Source: an uncultured Clostridia bacterium
Lineage (GTDB): Bacteria > Bacillota > Clostridia > Christensenellales > Borkfalkiaceae
Reading direction: 5' to 3'
NCBI GenBank assembly: GCA_934271245.1
Contig: CAKQQY010000035.1
Location: forward strand, 1 to 15,443
Length of the DNA: 15,443 nt
Of this stretch, positions 1-6,432 are shown one piece after another; positions within the stretch are counted from its first letter, which is position 1, and each line of letters begins with the position of its first letter. The notes below the pieces were generated by a model that worked only from the letters and a program-made list of their open reading frames with translations, had not been told where the DNA came from and did not search any database. Made by a program: the position numbers and the translations under genes.

Positions 1-62
1 CACATAAATCCCGCAGAATAAACTTTTTTTGTCATTATTTTGCAAAAAATTCGTAAAACGCA

Positions 63-90
63 TTTACAAATTTCGTTTTTATGTTATAAT
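63..90 (+). promoter_or_regulatory. sigma-A promoter for the DUF4364-TSCPD unit
   Basis: A -35 box TTTACA (63-68) is followed after 16 bp by a perfect -10 box TATAAT (85-90). A TG one base upstream of the -10 box (82-83) makes it an extended -10 element. Transcription would start near 97, giving a leader of about 25 nt before the start codon at 123. Positions 1-62 are AT-rich and show no coding frame, hairpin or operator that I can support. Confidence 0.8.
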
Positions 91-122
91 GGTTTAATGA
101 AATTTAAGTTGGAGTAATGTCG

Positions 123-647
123 ATGCAGGTAAAAGGCGATTCTTCTATAAATAAATTGATCTTATTATTTGTTTTCGATAAGATGGAAGTTCCCCTATCG
201 GAAAACACTATTCTCGATATGTGCTGTTCTTCCAACAACTGGCTTGCGTATATGGATTGTCAGCCTATTTTAAGCCTTCTTTTAGAATGCGGCTGGATTT
301 ACAACGTAAGCACCAACGACGACCCCCTTTACACCATTACTACGGACGGAAGGGTTTGCCTTGCAAACTTCTTTATAAAAATTCCGGCGTCCACGAGAGA
401 AGCCATTTCCCTGTTTATTAAAAACAACAGAGCGAAATATCGCAGAAAGCAGGAATGCGTAGCCGACTATTTTATGAACAAGGACGGCACTTACACCGTT
501 TATCTTAAAATAATCGAACCCGTTCAACCCGTACTCGAGTTGAAACTCGTCGTCCCCAACCGCCAGATAGCAAAAGATATTTACAAAAAGTGGGAAGAAA
601 AAGCCCCCGACGTTTATCGCAACATTTACGAAAACTTAGTCGATTAA
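123..647 (+). CDS. DUF4364 family winged-helix protein
   Basis: This 174-residue cytoplasmic protein resembles the DUF4364 family, small putative transcriptional regulators common in Clostridia. The N-terminal part has the family pattern: a KLILLFVFDKMEVPLS helix, a helical segment, then a wing-like strand ending in LYTITTDGR (about residues 65-75), as in winged helix-turn-helix DNA-binding domains. The C-terminal half is mixed helix and strand with no catalytic motif visible. Two start codons are possible. The GGAG at 111-114 lies only 2 nt before the ATG at 117 but 8 nt before the ATG at 123, so 123 is preferred; using 117 would add two residues. It lies directly upstream of the TSCPD gene and shares its promoter. 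The regulatory role is inferred from the family; no target is visible. Confidence 0.85.
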   Translation: MQVKGDSSINKLILLFVFDKMEVPLSENTILDMCCSSNNWLAYMDCQPILSLLLECGWIYNVSTNDDPLYTITTDGRVCLANFFIKIPASTREAISLFIKNNRAKYRRKQECVADYFMNKDGTYTVYLKIIEPVQPVLELKLVVPNRQIAKDIYKKWEEKAPDVYRNIYENLVD

Positions 648-655
648 GGAGTATT

Positions 656-913
656 ATGAACGTTTATAAAACAAAAGGAACCTGTTCTACGCAAATATTT
701 TTTGACGTTACCGACGACGGAAAAGTAACCGGCGTTAAGTTTATAGGCGGTTGCAGAGGCAATTTACAAGCCGTTGCCCGTCTTTCCGAAGGAAAAACGC
801 CCGAAGAACTTATCCCCTTGCTTAAAGGAATTCAATGCCGCGGAGGTACTTCTTGCGGAGATCAGTTCGCGCAGGCGCTTGAAAAATACGTGGAAGAACA
901 CAAGAAAGTTTAA
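656..913 (+). CDS. TIGR03905-type TSCPD domain protein
   Basis: This small 85-residue protein is essentially one TSCPD domain, the cysteine-bearing fold also found at the C-terminus of some ribonucleotide reductases. The family's conserved pattern is visible: C10 in the GTCST segment, the GGCRGN turn with C33, and paired cysteines C61 and C67 in the CRGGTSCGDQ segment. Its length matches the stand-alone family. The four cysteines could bind a metal or form redox pairs, but no biochemical role is established here. The ATG at 656 is chosen because AAGGAG (646-651) lies 4 nt upstream and overlaps the TAA of the preceding gene, indicating cotranslation. A longer in-frame ATG at 590 lies inside the upstream gene, has no ribosome binding site and was rejected. 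Confidence 0.9.
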   Translation: MNVYKTKGTCSTQIFFDVTDDGKVTGVKFIGGCRGNLQAVARLSEGKTPEELIPLLKGIQCRGGTSCGDQFAQALEKYVEEHKKV

Positions 914-919
914 AAGATT

Positions 920-960
920 TTCGCCGCCTCGAAAAGAAGCGGCGAATTTTTATTTTCTTT
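920..960 (+). terminator. intrinsic terminator after the TSCPD gene
   Basis: A perfect 8-bp stem, TTCGCCGC (920-927) with GCGGCGAA (939-946), encloses an 11-nt loop. It begins 7 nt after the TSCPD stop codon and is followed by a T-rich run from 947. It ends the two-gene + strand unit. Confidence 0.88.
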
Positions 961-994
961 TCCGTTTTACGACTTTTACCGTTTATTGTAACGA

Positions 995-1036
995 AAACCC
1001 GCCGCGATTTAAAACATAATCGAGGCGGTTTCTTTA
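995..1036. terminator. imperfect bidirectional terminator-like hairpin
   Basis: Positions 995-1008 pair with 1019-1031: AAACC with GGTTT, GCC with GGC and CGAT with ATCG, interrupted by one bulged C (1000) and a G/A mismatch. On the + strand the stem runs into TTTCTTTATTTTT. On the - strand it runs into TTTTCGTT, 30 nt after the copA stop. It probably backs up the terminator at 920 and serves the convergent copA gene. The rest of 914-1060 shows no gene. Confidence 0.45.
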
Positions 1037-1060
1037 TTTTTCGTTGTAACTTTAAAAATT

Positions 1061-3517
1061 TTACTTAACGGACAAAACCGTGTAGCCTTTTTCTTCTACA
1101 ACGCGTTTCAATTCTTCTTCGGAAACGGGTTCCGAAACGGTTACTTTAACCGTTCCTTTATTATGGTCGGCTTTTGCGGTCACGACGCCATGAACGCCCT
1201 TTAACGCCGTTTCGACGGCGTTTTCGCAATGCCCGCACATCATTCCTTTTACTTTCATCGTGATTTCGTTTTCGTTTGCCATAGTTTCTTTCCTCTCCTT
1301 TTTGTTTTTTTCGGAAAAAAGATTAAGTCTTAACGCGTTACTTATTACGCACACGCTCGATAAACTCATCGCCGCCGCCCCGAACATAGGATTGATTACC
1401 ACGCCTATCGGCGACAACGCCCCCGCCGCGACGGGTATACAAATAAGATTGTATATAAACGCCCAGAAAAGATTTTCTTTTACGTTTAAGAAGGTCTTTT
1501 TGCTCAATTTTATCGCCGTGACGAGTTGGCTTAAATTTCCGCCCGCCAGAACCACGTCGCTCGATTCTATCGCTATATCCGTGCCGTTCCCTATGGCGAT
1601 TCCGATATCCGCTTCGGTAAGCGCAGGCGCGTCGTTTATTCCGTCGCCTACCATTATTACCATTCCGCGTTTTCTGTATTCCTTTACTATCTCTTGTTTT
1701 CTTTCGGGTAAAACTTCCGCTTCGACGTTTTCGATGCCGGCTTCCTTAGCGATGGCAAGCGCGGTATTTTTATTGTCGCCGGTTACCATTACCACGTTAA
1801 GACCGAGTTTTTTAAGTTCGGAAATCGCCGCTTTACTGTCGGCTTTTACCTTATCCGCAAGCGCGAGTATTCCCGACGCGCCGTTTCCGTCGGCAAAAAA
1901 TATCGGTGTTTTGCCTGTAGCCGCTAATTTTTCCGATTCCTCTTTCAGTTTTTCGTTTCCTTTTCCGCCGAACACGAAGTCGTAATTACCGACGAAGCAT
2001 TTTTTATCGTCAACTTCGCCCGAAACGCCTTTGCCTGCCGTTTCCGTAAATTCCTTGACCTGTCTTTCGGAAACGTTATTGTCTTCGCAATATTCGCTTA
2101 TCGCCCTGGAAAGCGGATGGTTACTGTTTTTCTCCAGCGAATAGACTATCGAAAGCATTTCGTCTTTATCTACGCCGAGAGAAACCACGTCGGTTACCTC
2201 GGGTCTGCCTACGGTAACCGTTCCCGTTTTATCGAGAAGCACGGTTTTGCATTTGCCCGTATTTTCCAGCGAAACTGCGTTCTTAAACAGCACGCCCTTT
2301 TTCGCGCCGACGCCCGTTCCTACCATTACGGCGACGGGAGTTGCCAGCCCTAACGCGCAAGGACAACTTATTACGAGAACGGATATTGCCCTTTCGAGCG
2401 AATAGCCTACGTCTTTACCTACTATCATCCACACGGCGAAAGTTATTATCGCCAAGCCCATTACTATCGGCACGAACACGCCCGACACTTTATCGGCGAT
2501 TTTCTGCGACGGCGCTTTGGAAGCGACTGCTTCGGTGACCGTTTTTATTATCGCGGAAAGAGCCGTATCGCCCGCGGTTTTGGTCGCTTTACACACGAAA
2601 TACCCCGAACGACTTACCGTCCCCGCGAACACTTCGTCGCCGACCGTTTTGGATACAGGCAGGCTTTCGCCCGTAAACGCCGATTGATCGACGCCGCCGA
2701 AACCTTCGGTGATTATTCCGTCCACGGGAATATTATCCCCCGCTTTGACTATGAATATATCGCCGACTACGACGTCCGACGTCAATACCGTTTTTTCTTT
2801 TCCGTCGCGGATTACCGTTGCGGTATCCGGCGTTAATTTCATCAGACTTTTTATCGCGTCGGTAGTTTTTCCTTTAGAATAGGATTCCAGCGTTTTGCCC
2901 ACGGTTATAAGCGTTAATATCATCGCCGCCGATTCGAAGTACAGCGCGTGGAATTTGTGCATAGCCATTTCCGCGTTGCCTGCCGACACGTCGGTTATTA
3001 TTCTTACGAGAAGGTATACGCTCCAGATAAACGACACGCCCGAACCTATCGCCACAAGGCTGTCCATATTAGGCGACAGATTTATTATCCCCTTGAACCC
3101 GTTTATGAAAAACTTACGGTTTATTATCATTATGGCGAGCGCAAGAACGCATTCGATTATTCCGAGAGCGACGTAATTTCCGTCAAGAAATGACGGCAAC
3201 GGGAATTTCCACATAGCGTAGCCCATCGATATATACATCATAAAGACGAGCAACACAGCCGACGATATCAGCCTTAACTTCAATCGCGCGGTGGATTTAT
3301 CCGTCGGTTTTTCCGCTCCCTCGGTTTTCACGGCGGCGCCGTATCCGACTTTGACTACCGCCGCTATTACGTCTTCGGCTTTGAATTCGCCGTAGACTGT
3401 CATAGAATTGGTTAAAAGACTTACCGCGCAATCGGTTACGCCGTCTACTTTTCTGACGGCTTTTTCCACCCTTGCGCTGCATGCCGCGCAACTCATTCCG
3501 CTTACGTTAAAAATCAT
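1061..3517 (-). CDS. copA: Cu(I)-exporting P1B-type ATPase with fused C-terminal CopZ-like domain
   Basis: This 818-residue membrane pump is predicted to export cytosolic Cu(I) using ATP. In order it has an N-terminal heavy-metal-associated domain with GMSCAAC (C10, C13), six membrane helices with the actuator-loop TGES (282-285), the transport CPC motif (385-387), the DKTGT phosphorylation site (D429), the HP dipeptide (467-468), the GDGIND hinge (624-629), and two last helices carrying the YN and MSLSS signatures of copper-type pumps. A linker rich in K and E then leads to a second metal domain with GMMCGHC (C761, C764). The ATG at 3517 has GGGAG (3526-3530) 8 nt upstream; an in-frame ATG at 3544 lacks a ribosome binding site. 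It lies 65 nt after the S-component remnant with no terminator between them, so cotranscription with cysK is possible. No clear CopY or CsoR operator is seen. Confidence 0.95.
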   Translation of the reverse strand: MIFNVSGMSCAACSARVEKAVRKVDGVTDCAVSLLTNSMTVYGEFKAEDVIAAVVKVGYGAAVKTEGAEKPTDKSTARLKLRLISSAVLLVFMMYISMGYAMWKFPLPSFLDGNYVALGIIECVLALAIMIINRKFFINGFKGIINLSPNMDSLVAIGSGVSFIWSVYLLVRIITDVSAGNAEMAMHKFHALYFESAAMILTLITVGKTLESYSKGKTTDAIKSLMKLTPDTATVIRDGKEKTVLTSDVVVGDIFIVKAGDNIPVDGIITEGFGGVDQSAFTGESLPVSKTVGDEVFAGTVSRSGYFVCKATKTAGDTALSAIIKTVTEAVASKAPSQKIADKVSGVFVPIVMGLAIITFAVWMIVGKDVGYSLERAISVLVISCPCALGLATPVAVMVGTGVGAKKGVLFKNAVSLENTGKCKTVLLDKTGTVTVGRPEVTDVVSLGVDKDEMLSIVYSLEKNSNHPLSRAISEYCEDNNVSERQVKEFTETAGKGVSGEVDDKKCFVGNYDFVFGGKGNEKLKEESEKLAATGKTPIFFADGNGASGILALADKVKADSKAAISELKKLGLNVVMVTGDNKNTALAIAKEAGIENVEAEVLPERKQEIVKEYRKRGMVIMVGDGINDAPALTEADIGIAIGNGTDIAIESSDVVLAGGNLSQLVTAIKLSKKTFLNVKENLFWAFIYNLICIPVAAGALSPIGVVINPMFGAAAMSLSSVCVISNALRLNLFSEKNKKERKETMANENEITMKVKGMMCGHCENAVETALKGVHGVVTAKADHNKGTVKVTVSEPVSEEELKRVVEEKGYTVLSVK
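1280..1299 (-). promoter_or_regulatory. internal ribosome binding site and start for a CopZ-like product
   Basis: Inside copA, - strand AGGAGAGGA (1299-1291) is followed after 8 nt by an in-frame ATG (1282-1280). Initiation here would yield a 73-residue protein ending at 1061. It would start MANENEITM, contain GMMCGHC and match the usual size of a free CopZ copper chaperone. It corresponds to residue 746 of CopA. The purine run also encodes KER-type residues of the linker, so it could be coincidental or a relic of an ancestral separate copZ gene. Confidence 0.45.
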
Positions 3518-3582
3518 TTTTTTATCTCCCGATATTGAAATCATTCGATATATAATTAAAACGTTATTTTTTTGAACCTTCC

Positions 3583-4256
3583 TTATTCTTTGGGTATATC
3601 GTAAATAAATCTCTTTACGGGAGACTTAAACAGCAGTACCAACGCAACGACAGCGCCTGTTACCGCCTGCAATATCTGATACGGTAATTTAAGTATTGCG
3701 TATTCGGGCGTGCTGTATATATACGCTCTCCCTAAAGAATATCCTACGACCATTATTACAGCCCCTGCCGTTACCGCTAATACCGAACGCCAGAATTTCG
3801 GCGATTCGGCTTTTCTGCCGACGATAAGAGATATGGCGACTGCCTGAAGCCCGTGCGTCACAAGAGAAACGAACATGGGCGCGGGATAAAATATCAGGTC
3901 GCCTAAAAACGCCCCCACGCCGCCCACTATAAACGCCGAGAACGGGTCGAAAATGAGCGCGGCAAAACATATTACTATATAAACTATAAGAAGTAAAGTT
4001 TTTGTCTTACGATAAAAACTTTTAAAACCCTGACGGGTTTCAGCAAAAACTATCGTTTTTGCGCTTCTCGTTTGAAAAAACATCGGTTTTTCTTGAAAAT
4101 GCGCTTCGCGCGCTTTCAGACAAAACTTCCGATATTATCGTTTAAGTAAAGATGTCCGCCGGGGACGGGTACTCCGAACGAGGAAAACGCTACGTTTATC
4201 GCCGTGAAAAGGGCGACGAAACAGAGTTTTTTGGTTGAGAAAAACGTGTTTTTCAT
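3583..4256 (-). pseudogene. ECF transporter S component, interrupted by an insertion
   Basis: This would be a substrate-binding membrane subunit of an energy-coupling-factor vitamin or metabolite transporter. The gene starts at 4256, 21 nt after cysK. Its first 40 codons read MKNTFFSTKKLCFVALF through PVPGGHLYLND, and the frame hits TGA at 4118-4116 after 46 codons. The remaining 131 residues resume at 3978 with IVICFAALIFDPF, then GGVGAFLGDLIFYPAP and FVSLVTHGLQA, ending at 3583. Joined as LND-IVIC, the two parts give about 171 residues with several hydrophobic helices, the normal size of an S component. The break is caused by the element at 3979-4136, which also shifts the frame. An ATG at 4083 could start a 166-residue product of element plus C-terminal part, but it has no ribosome binding site and would lack helix 1. 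The substrate cannot be told from sequence. A cysK-S-component transcription unit is likely. Confidence 0.75.
3979..4136. mobile_element. hairpin-rich, MITE-like insertion in the S-component gene
   Basis: About 155 bp, plus a 2-3 bp duplicated TA or ATA (4136-4138 and 3978-3980), separate two halves of one S-component gene. The block holds five consecutive stem-loops: 3996-4021 (AAGTTTTT/AAAAACTT), 4025-4040 (AAACCC/GGGTTT), 4043-4062 (GCAAAAAC/GTTTTTGC), 4074-4092 (AAAAAC/GTTTTT) and 4094-4118 (TGAAA plus GCGC). AAGTTTTTGTCT (3996-4007) and AGACAAAACTT (4118-4128) form a near-terminal inverted repeat. There is no transposase and no room for one. A TA-type target and small size suggest a non-autonomous element, but the inverted repeats do not reach the inferred ends, so family and exact limits are uncertain. 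Confidence 0.6.
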
Positions 4257-4277
4257 ATATATTCTCTTTGAAACAAA

Positions 4278-5204
4278 TTACAAGTAAAGCGAAGTAGAAA
4301 GGTATCTGTCGCCGCCGTCGGGGAAAAGAACCACGATCTTTTTACCCTTGCTTTCTTCCCTTTCGGCGATTTTTATCGCCGCGCAAAGCGCCGCGCCCGA
4401 CGATATACCTGCCAAAAAGCCTTCGGTTTTTCCGATTTCTTTAGCGTATTTATAAGCGTCTTCGTCGGAAACGGTTATTATTTCGTCGATTACGCTTCTA
4501 TCGAGCGTGTCGGGAACGAATCCCGCGCCGATGCCCTGAATACCGTGTTTACCGCTATAACCTTTGGAAAGCACGGGCGAATTTGCGGGTTCTACCGCGA
4601 TAATTTTTATAGACGGATTTTTTTCTTTTAAGTATTTACCTACGCCCGATATGGTTCCGCCGGTACCTACGCCCGCAACGAAATAATCTATTTCGCCGTC
4701 GGTATCGTTCCATATTTCGGGACCCGTGGTTTTATAGTGCGCTTTCGGGTTTGCGGGATTTACGAACTGCCCCATTATAACGCCGTTTCGTTCTTTCGCG
4801 AGTTGCTCCGCCTTTTCTATCGCGCCTTTCATGCCGAATTTGCCGTCCGAAAGGCAAACTTCCGCGCCGTACGCTTTCATAAGGGTACGACGTTCTACGC
4901 TCATGGTGTCCGGCATAACGATTATTACTTTATACCCTTTCGCCGCGCCTACCGCCGCAATGCCTATACCCGTATTGCCCGAAGTCGGTTCGATTATGAC
5001 CGAATCCTTTTTTAACGCGCCGTTTTTTTCGGCTTCGCTTATCATTTCCGCGGCGACTCTGTCTTTTACGGAGCCTGCGGGATTAAAATATTCCAGTTTG
5101 GCGTAAAGTTTTGCCTTCGAAGACAGTCTTTCTTCGATTTTTTTCAGTTCCGCCAAAGGCGTTTTGCCGATGAGTTCTTCTACCGAAGAATAAATTTTCG
5201 ACAT
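4278..5204 (-). CDS. cysK: cysteine synthase A (O-acetylserine sulfhydrylase)
   Basis: This 308-residue PLP-dependent enzyme makes L-cysteine from O-acetylserine and sulfide in the cytoplasm. The PLP-binding lysine is K47 in NPAGSVKDR. The substrate loop TSGNTG is at 74-79, the phosphate-binding GTGGT loop at 179-183, and the GISSGA motif with the PLP-contacting serine at 265-270. GIQGIGAGFVP (220-230) and the C-terminal PDGGDRYLST are typical of CysK rather than cystathionine beta-synthase. The length is normal and no residue is missing. The start at 5204 is supported by AAAGGAG (5217-5211) 6 nt upstream. It is first in its transcription unit behind a consensus promoter with a leader of only about 25 nt, which leaves no room for a T-box or S-box riboswitch. 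The S-component remnant follows after 21 nt. Confidence 0.95.
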   Translation of the reverse strand: MSKIYSSVEELIGKTPLAELKKIEERLSSKAKLYAKLEYFNPAGSVKDRVAAEMISEAEKNGALKKDSVIIEPTSGNTGIGIAAVGAAKGYKVIIVMPDTMSVERRTLMKAYGAEVCLSDGKFGMKGAIEKAEQLAKERNGVIMGQFVNPANPKAHYKTTGPEIWNDTDGEIDYFVAGVGTGGTISGVGKYLKEKNPSIKIIAVEPANSPVLSKGYSGKHGIQGIGAGFVPDTLDRSVIDEIITVSDEDAYKYAKEIGKTEGFLAGISSGAALCAAIKIAEREESKGKKIVVLFPDGGDRYLSTSLYL

Positions 5205-5236
5205 ATTACGCTCCTTTATTTTATCCTTTTTTTTGA

Positions 5237-5265
5237 ATTATATCACCGCGTTTTTCGTTTGTCAA
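5237..5265 (-). promoter_or_regulatory. consensus sigma-A promoter of cysK
   Basis: On the - strand, TTGACA (5265-5260), a 17-bp spacer and TATAAT (5242-5237) match the sigma-A consensus at all 12 positions with optimal spacing. Transcription would begin near 5229, about 25 nt before the cysK start codon. No operator palindrome is evident around it. Confidence 0.87.
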
Positions 5266-5303
5266 AAACTTAAAGCCCGATTACGACGGAAAAAATAAAG
5301 AAA

Positions 5304-5331
5304 GTAAAAAAGCGCCCGTTAAGGACGCTTT
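5304..5331 (-). terminator. intrinsic terminator of the glycan-uptake operon
   Basis: On the - strand, AAAGCGTCC (5331-5323) pairs with GGGCGCTTT (5317-5309): a 9-bp stem with one T-G wobble and a 5-nt loop, running into TTTT. It sits 17 nt after the M14-like gene and separates the long operon from the cysK promoter. Confidence 0.87.
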
Positions 5332-5348
5332 CATTAAGGTTTTTTATT

Positions 5349-6431
5349 TTATTGCATAACGTATTTTTCGTAATATCCGATAAACGCTTTCGCCATGTTT
5401 TCGCCAAAGGCGCGAAGTTCTTCGGCAGAATACGGTTTTTCTCTTTCGCCGACGTAAGGATTTTCAAACGTAAAGCCTAACTTCGCTCCCTTTTTCATAA
5501 AGAAACTTAAACTGTTCGCGCAGGGAAGTTTATTCCAGAAAGTACCGAAAACGACGTTGTTTTTCCGTTTATATTCAATATCTTTTCCGTTGGTTTTTTC
5601 TTCTAAAATATCGGAAAAATCCTGTTGCGCTTTCGCCATATAATCGTAGCCTTCTATCAGGCTCATATAATCGTGAATTCCGCCGTATTTCCCCGGGCAA
5701 TGAAGGTCGGCGGCGAAAACGAGATTACGATTTTCGTACAAGCCGTAAATCGCTTTAATCGTGGAATACAGCGGCTCTTCGAGATAATCTCTGTTATGGT
5801 CGTGCGGTTCGCGGGACTTTCCCTGATCGCCGTTCTCGACTCCGTCTATATCGACGAAAGGTATTATATCGAGCCGCATATCGCGGGTGACGGGATTATC
5901 GTTTTCGACGAGATATTTCACCAACCCCTCCAGAACGAACGACGCCACCGATTCGCAGGCGTGATGCCTTGCGGCGATTAAAAACCCTTTATTTGATTTT
6001 TCGTTGCCGTAAGTATAGAAAAGTTGGTTTCTGCCGCCGTTCGTGACCGTTAAATATCCTTTTTTAAGCCCCGTAACTTCTTTAACGAATTTTTCGAAGT
6101 CTTTTACCTGATAAGGTTCGGCGAAAGCAAAATAAACGGGTTTATTCGCCGTGAGTTTATACTTAAAAGCGTGGTGAGATATAAAAGAATTTTCTTTATC
6201 GTATTTCCATTCGGTTAAATCGCGACTTATCGCAGGGCCGAAGTTCCCGATTACGTCTCCGTTGGTAAAATTAAAAGTTACTTCCGCGTCGCAATCGGAT
6301 ACCGCCCCGAAGTTCCAGTAAAACCACCATTCTGTCGTATCCCTTATTTCCTGACGCAAATATACTTCGTTTTCGTTTGCCTTTTCGATTTTTATATTAG
6401 CCCCTGCGTATTTCGTTATAAATTTTATCAT
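5349..6431 (-). CDS. M14-family zinc carboxypeptidase-like protein, cytoplasmic
   Basis: This 360-residue protein has the active-site layout of M14 metallocarboxypeptidases: HxxE (H157, E160) in the segment AARHHACES, N213-R214 for the substrate carboxylate, the third zinc ligand H244 in ADLHCP, and a candidate catalytic glutamate E323 in FTFENP. Residues 1-125 form a beta-rich N-terminal domain with the NFG...NFGP pattern reminiscent of the domain before the catalytic part in cytosolic carboxypeptidases. There is no signal peptide, so it should act inside the cell, perhaps removing an amino acid or amide-linked group from an imported compound. Its ATG lies 1 nt after the oxidoreductase stop, and AAAGGTG inside the end of that gene serves as ribosome binding site, so the two are translationally coupled. 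The substrate is unknown; deacylase or amidase activity is also possible in this fold. Confidence 0.8.
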   Translation of the reverse strand: MIKFITKYAGANIKIEKANENEVYLRQEIRDTTEWWFYWNFGAVSDCDAEVTFNFTNGDVIGNFGPAISRDLTEWKYDKENSFISHHAFKYKLTANKPVYFAFAEPYQVKDFEKFVKEVTGLKKGYLTVTNGGRNQLFYTYGNEKSNKGFLIAARHHACESVASFVLEGLVKYLVENDNPVTRDMRLDIIPFVDIDGVENGDQGKSREPHDHNRDYLEEPLYSTIKAIYGLYENRNLVFAADLHCPGKYGGIHDYMSLIEGYDYMAKAQQDFSDILEEKTNGKDIEYKRKNNVVFGTFWNKLPCANSLSFFMKKGAKLGFTFENPYVGEREKPYSAEELRAFGENMAKAFIGYYEKYVMQ

Positions 6432-6432
6432 A

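Noticed and set aside
1..62. End of an upstream gene or a divergent promoter at the left edge
   Set aside because: The stretch is AT-rich with no readable coding tail and no convincing paired -35/-10 boxes on the - strand.
1260..1985. 241-codon open frame on the + strand opposite copA
   Set aside because: It is the mirror of the copA coding strand, has no ribosome binding site and no recognisable domain; copA has complete motifs across the same bases.
3518..3600. CsoR-type copper operator upstream of copA (ATACCC at about 3593-3598)
   Set aside because: Only one half-site is present with no matching GGGTAT partner, and it lies inside the end of the S-component coding sequence.
3583..4083. 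A stand-alone 166-residue membrane protein starting at 4083
   Set aside because: Its first 35 or so codons come from the inserted hairpin block, it lacks a ribosome binding site, and the true N-terminus with GGHLYLND lies upstream at 4256.
3991..4151. 8-bp direct repeat AAGTAAAG (3991-3998 and 4144-4151) as a target-site duplication of the insertion
   Set aside because: Removing the sequence between these copies leaves an in-frame TAG and loses the LND motif, whereas a TA/ATA duplication restores the S-component frame exactly.
5205..5236. Cysteine- or methionine-responsive riboswitch or T-box in front of cysK
   Set aside because: The leader between the consensus promoter and the start codon is only about 25 nt, far too short, and contains no stem-loop.
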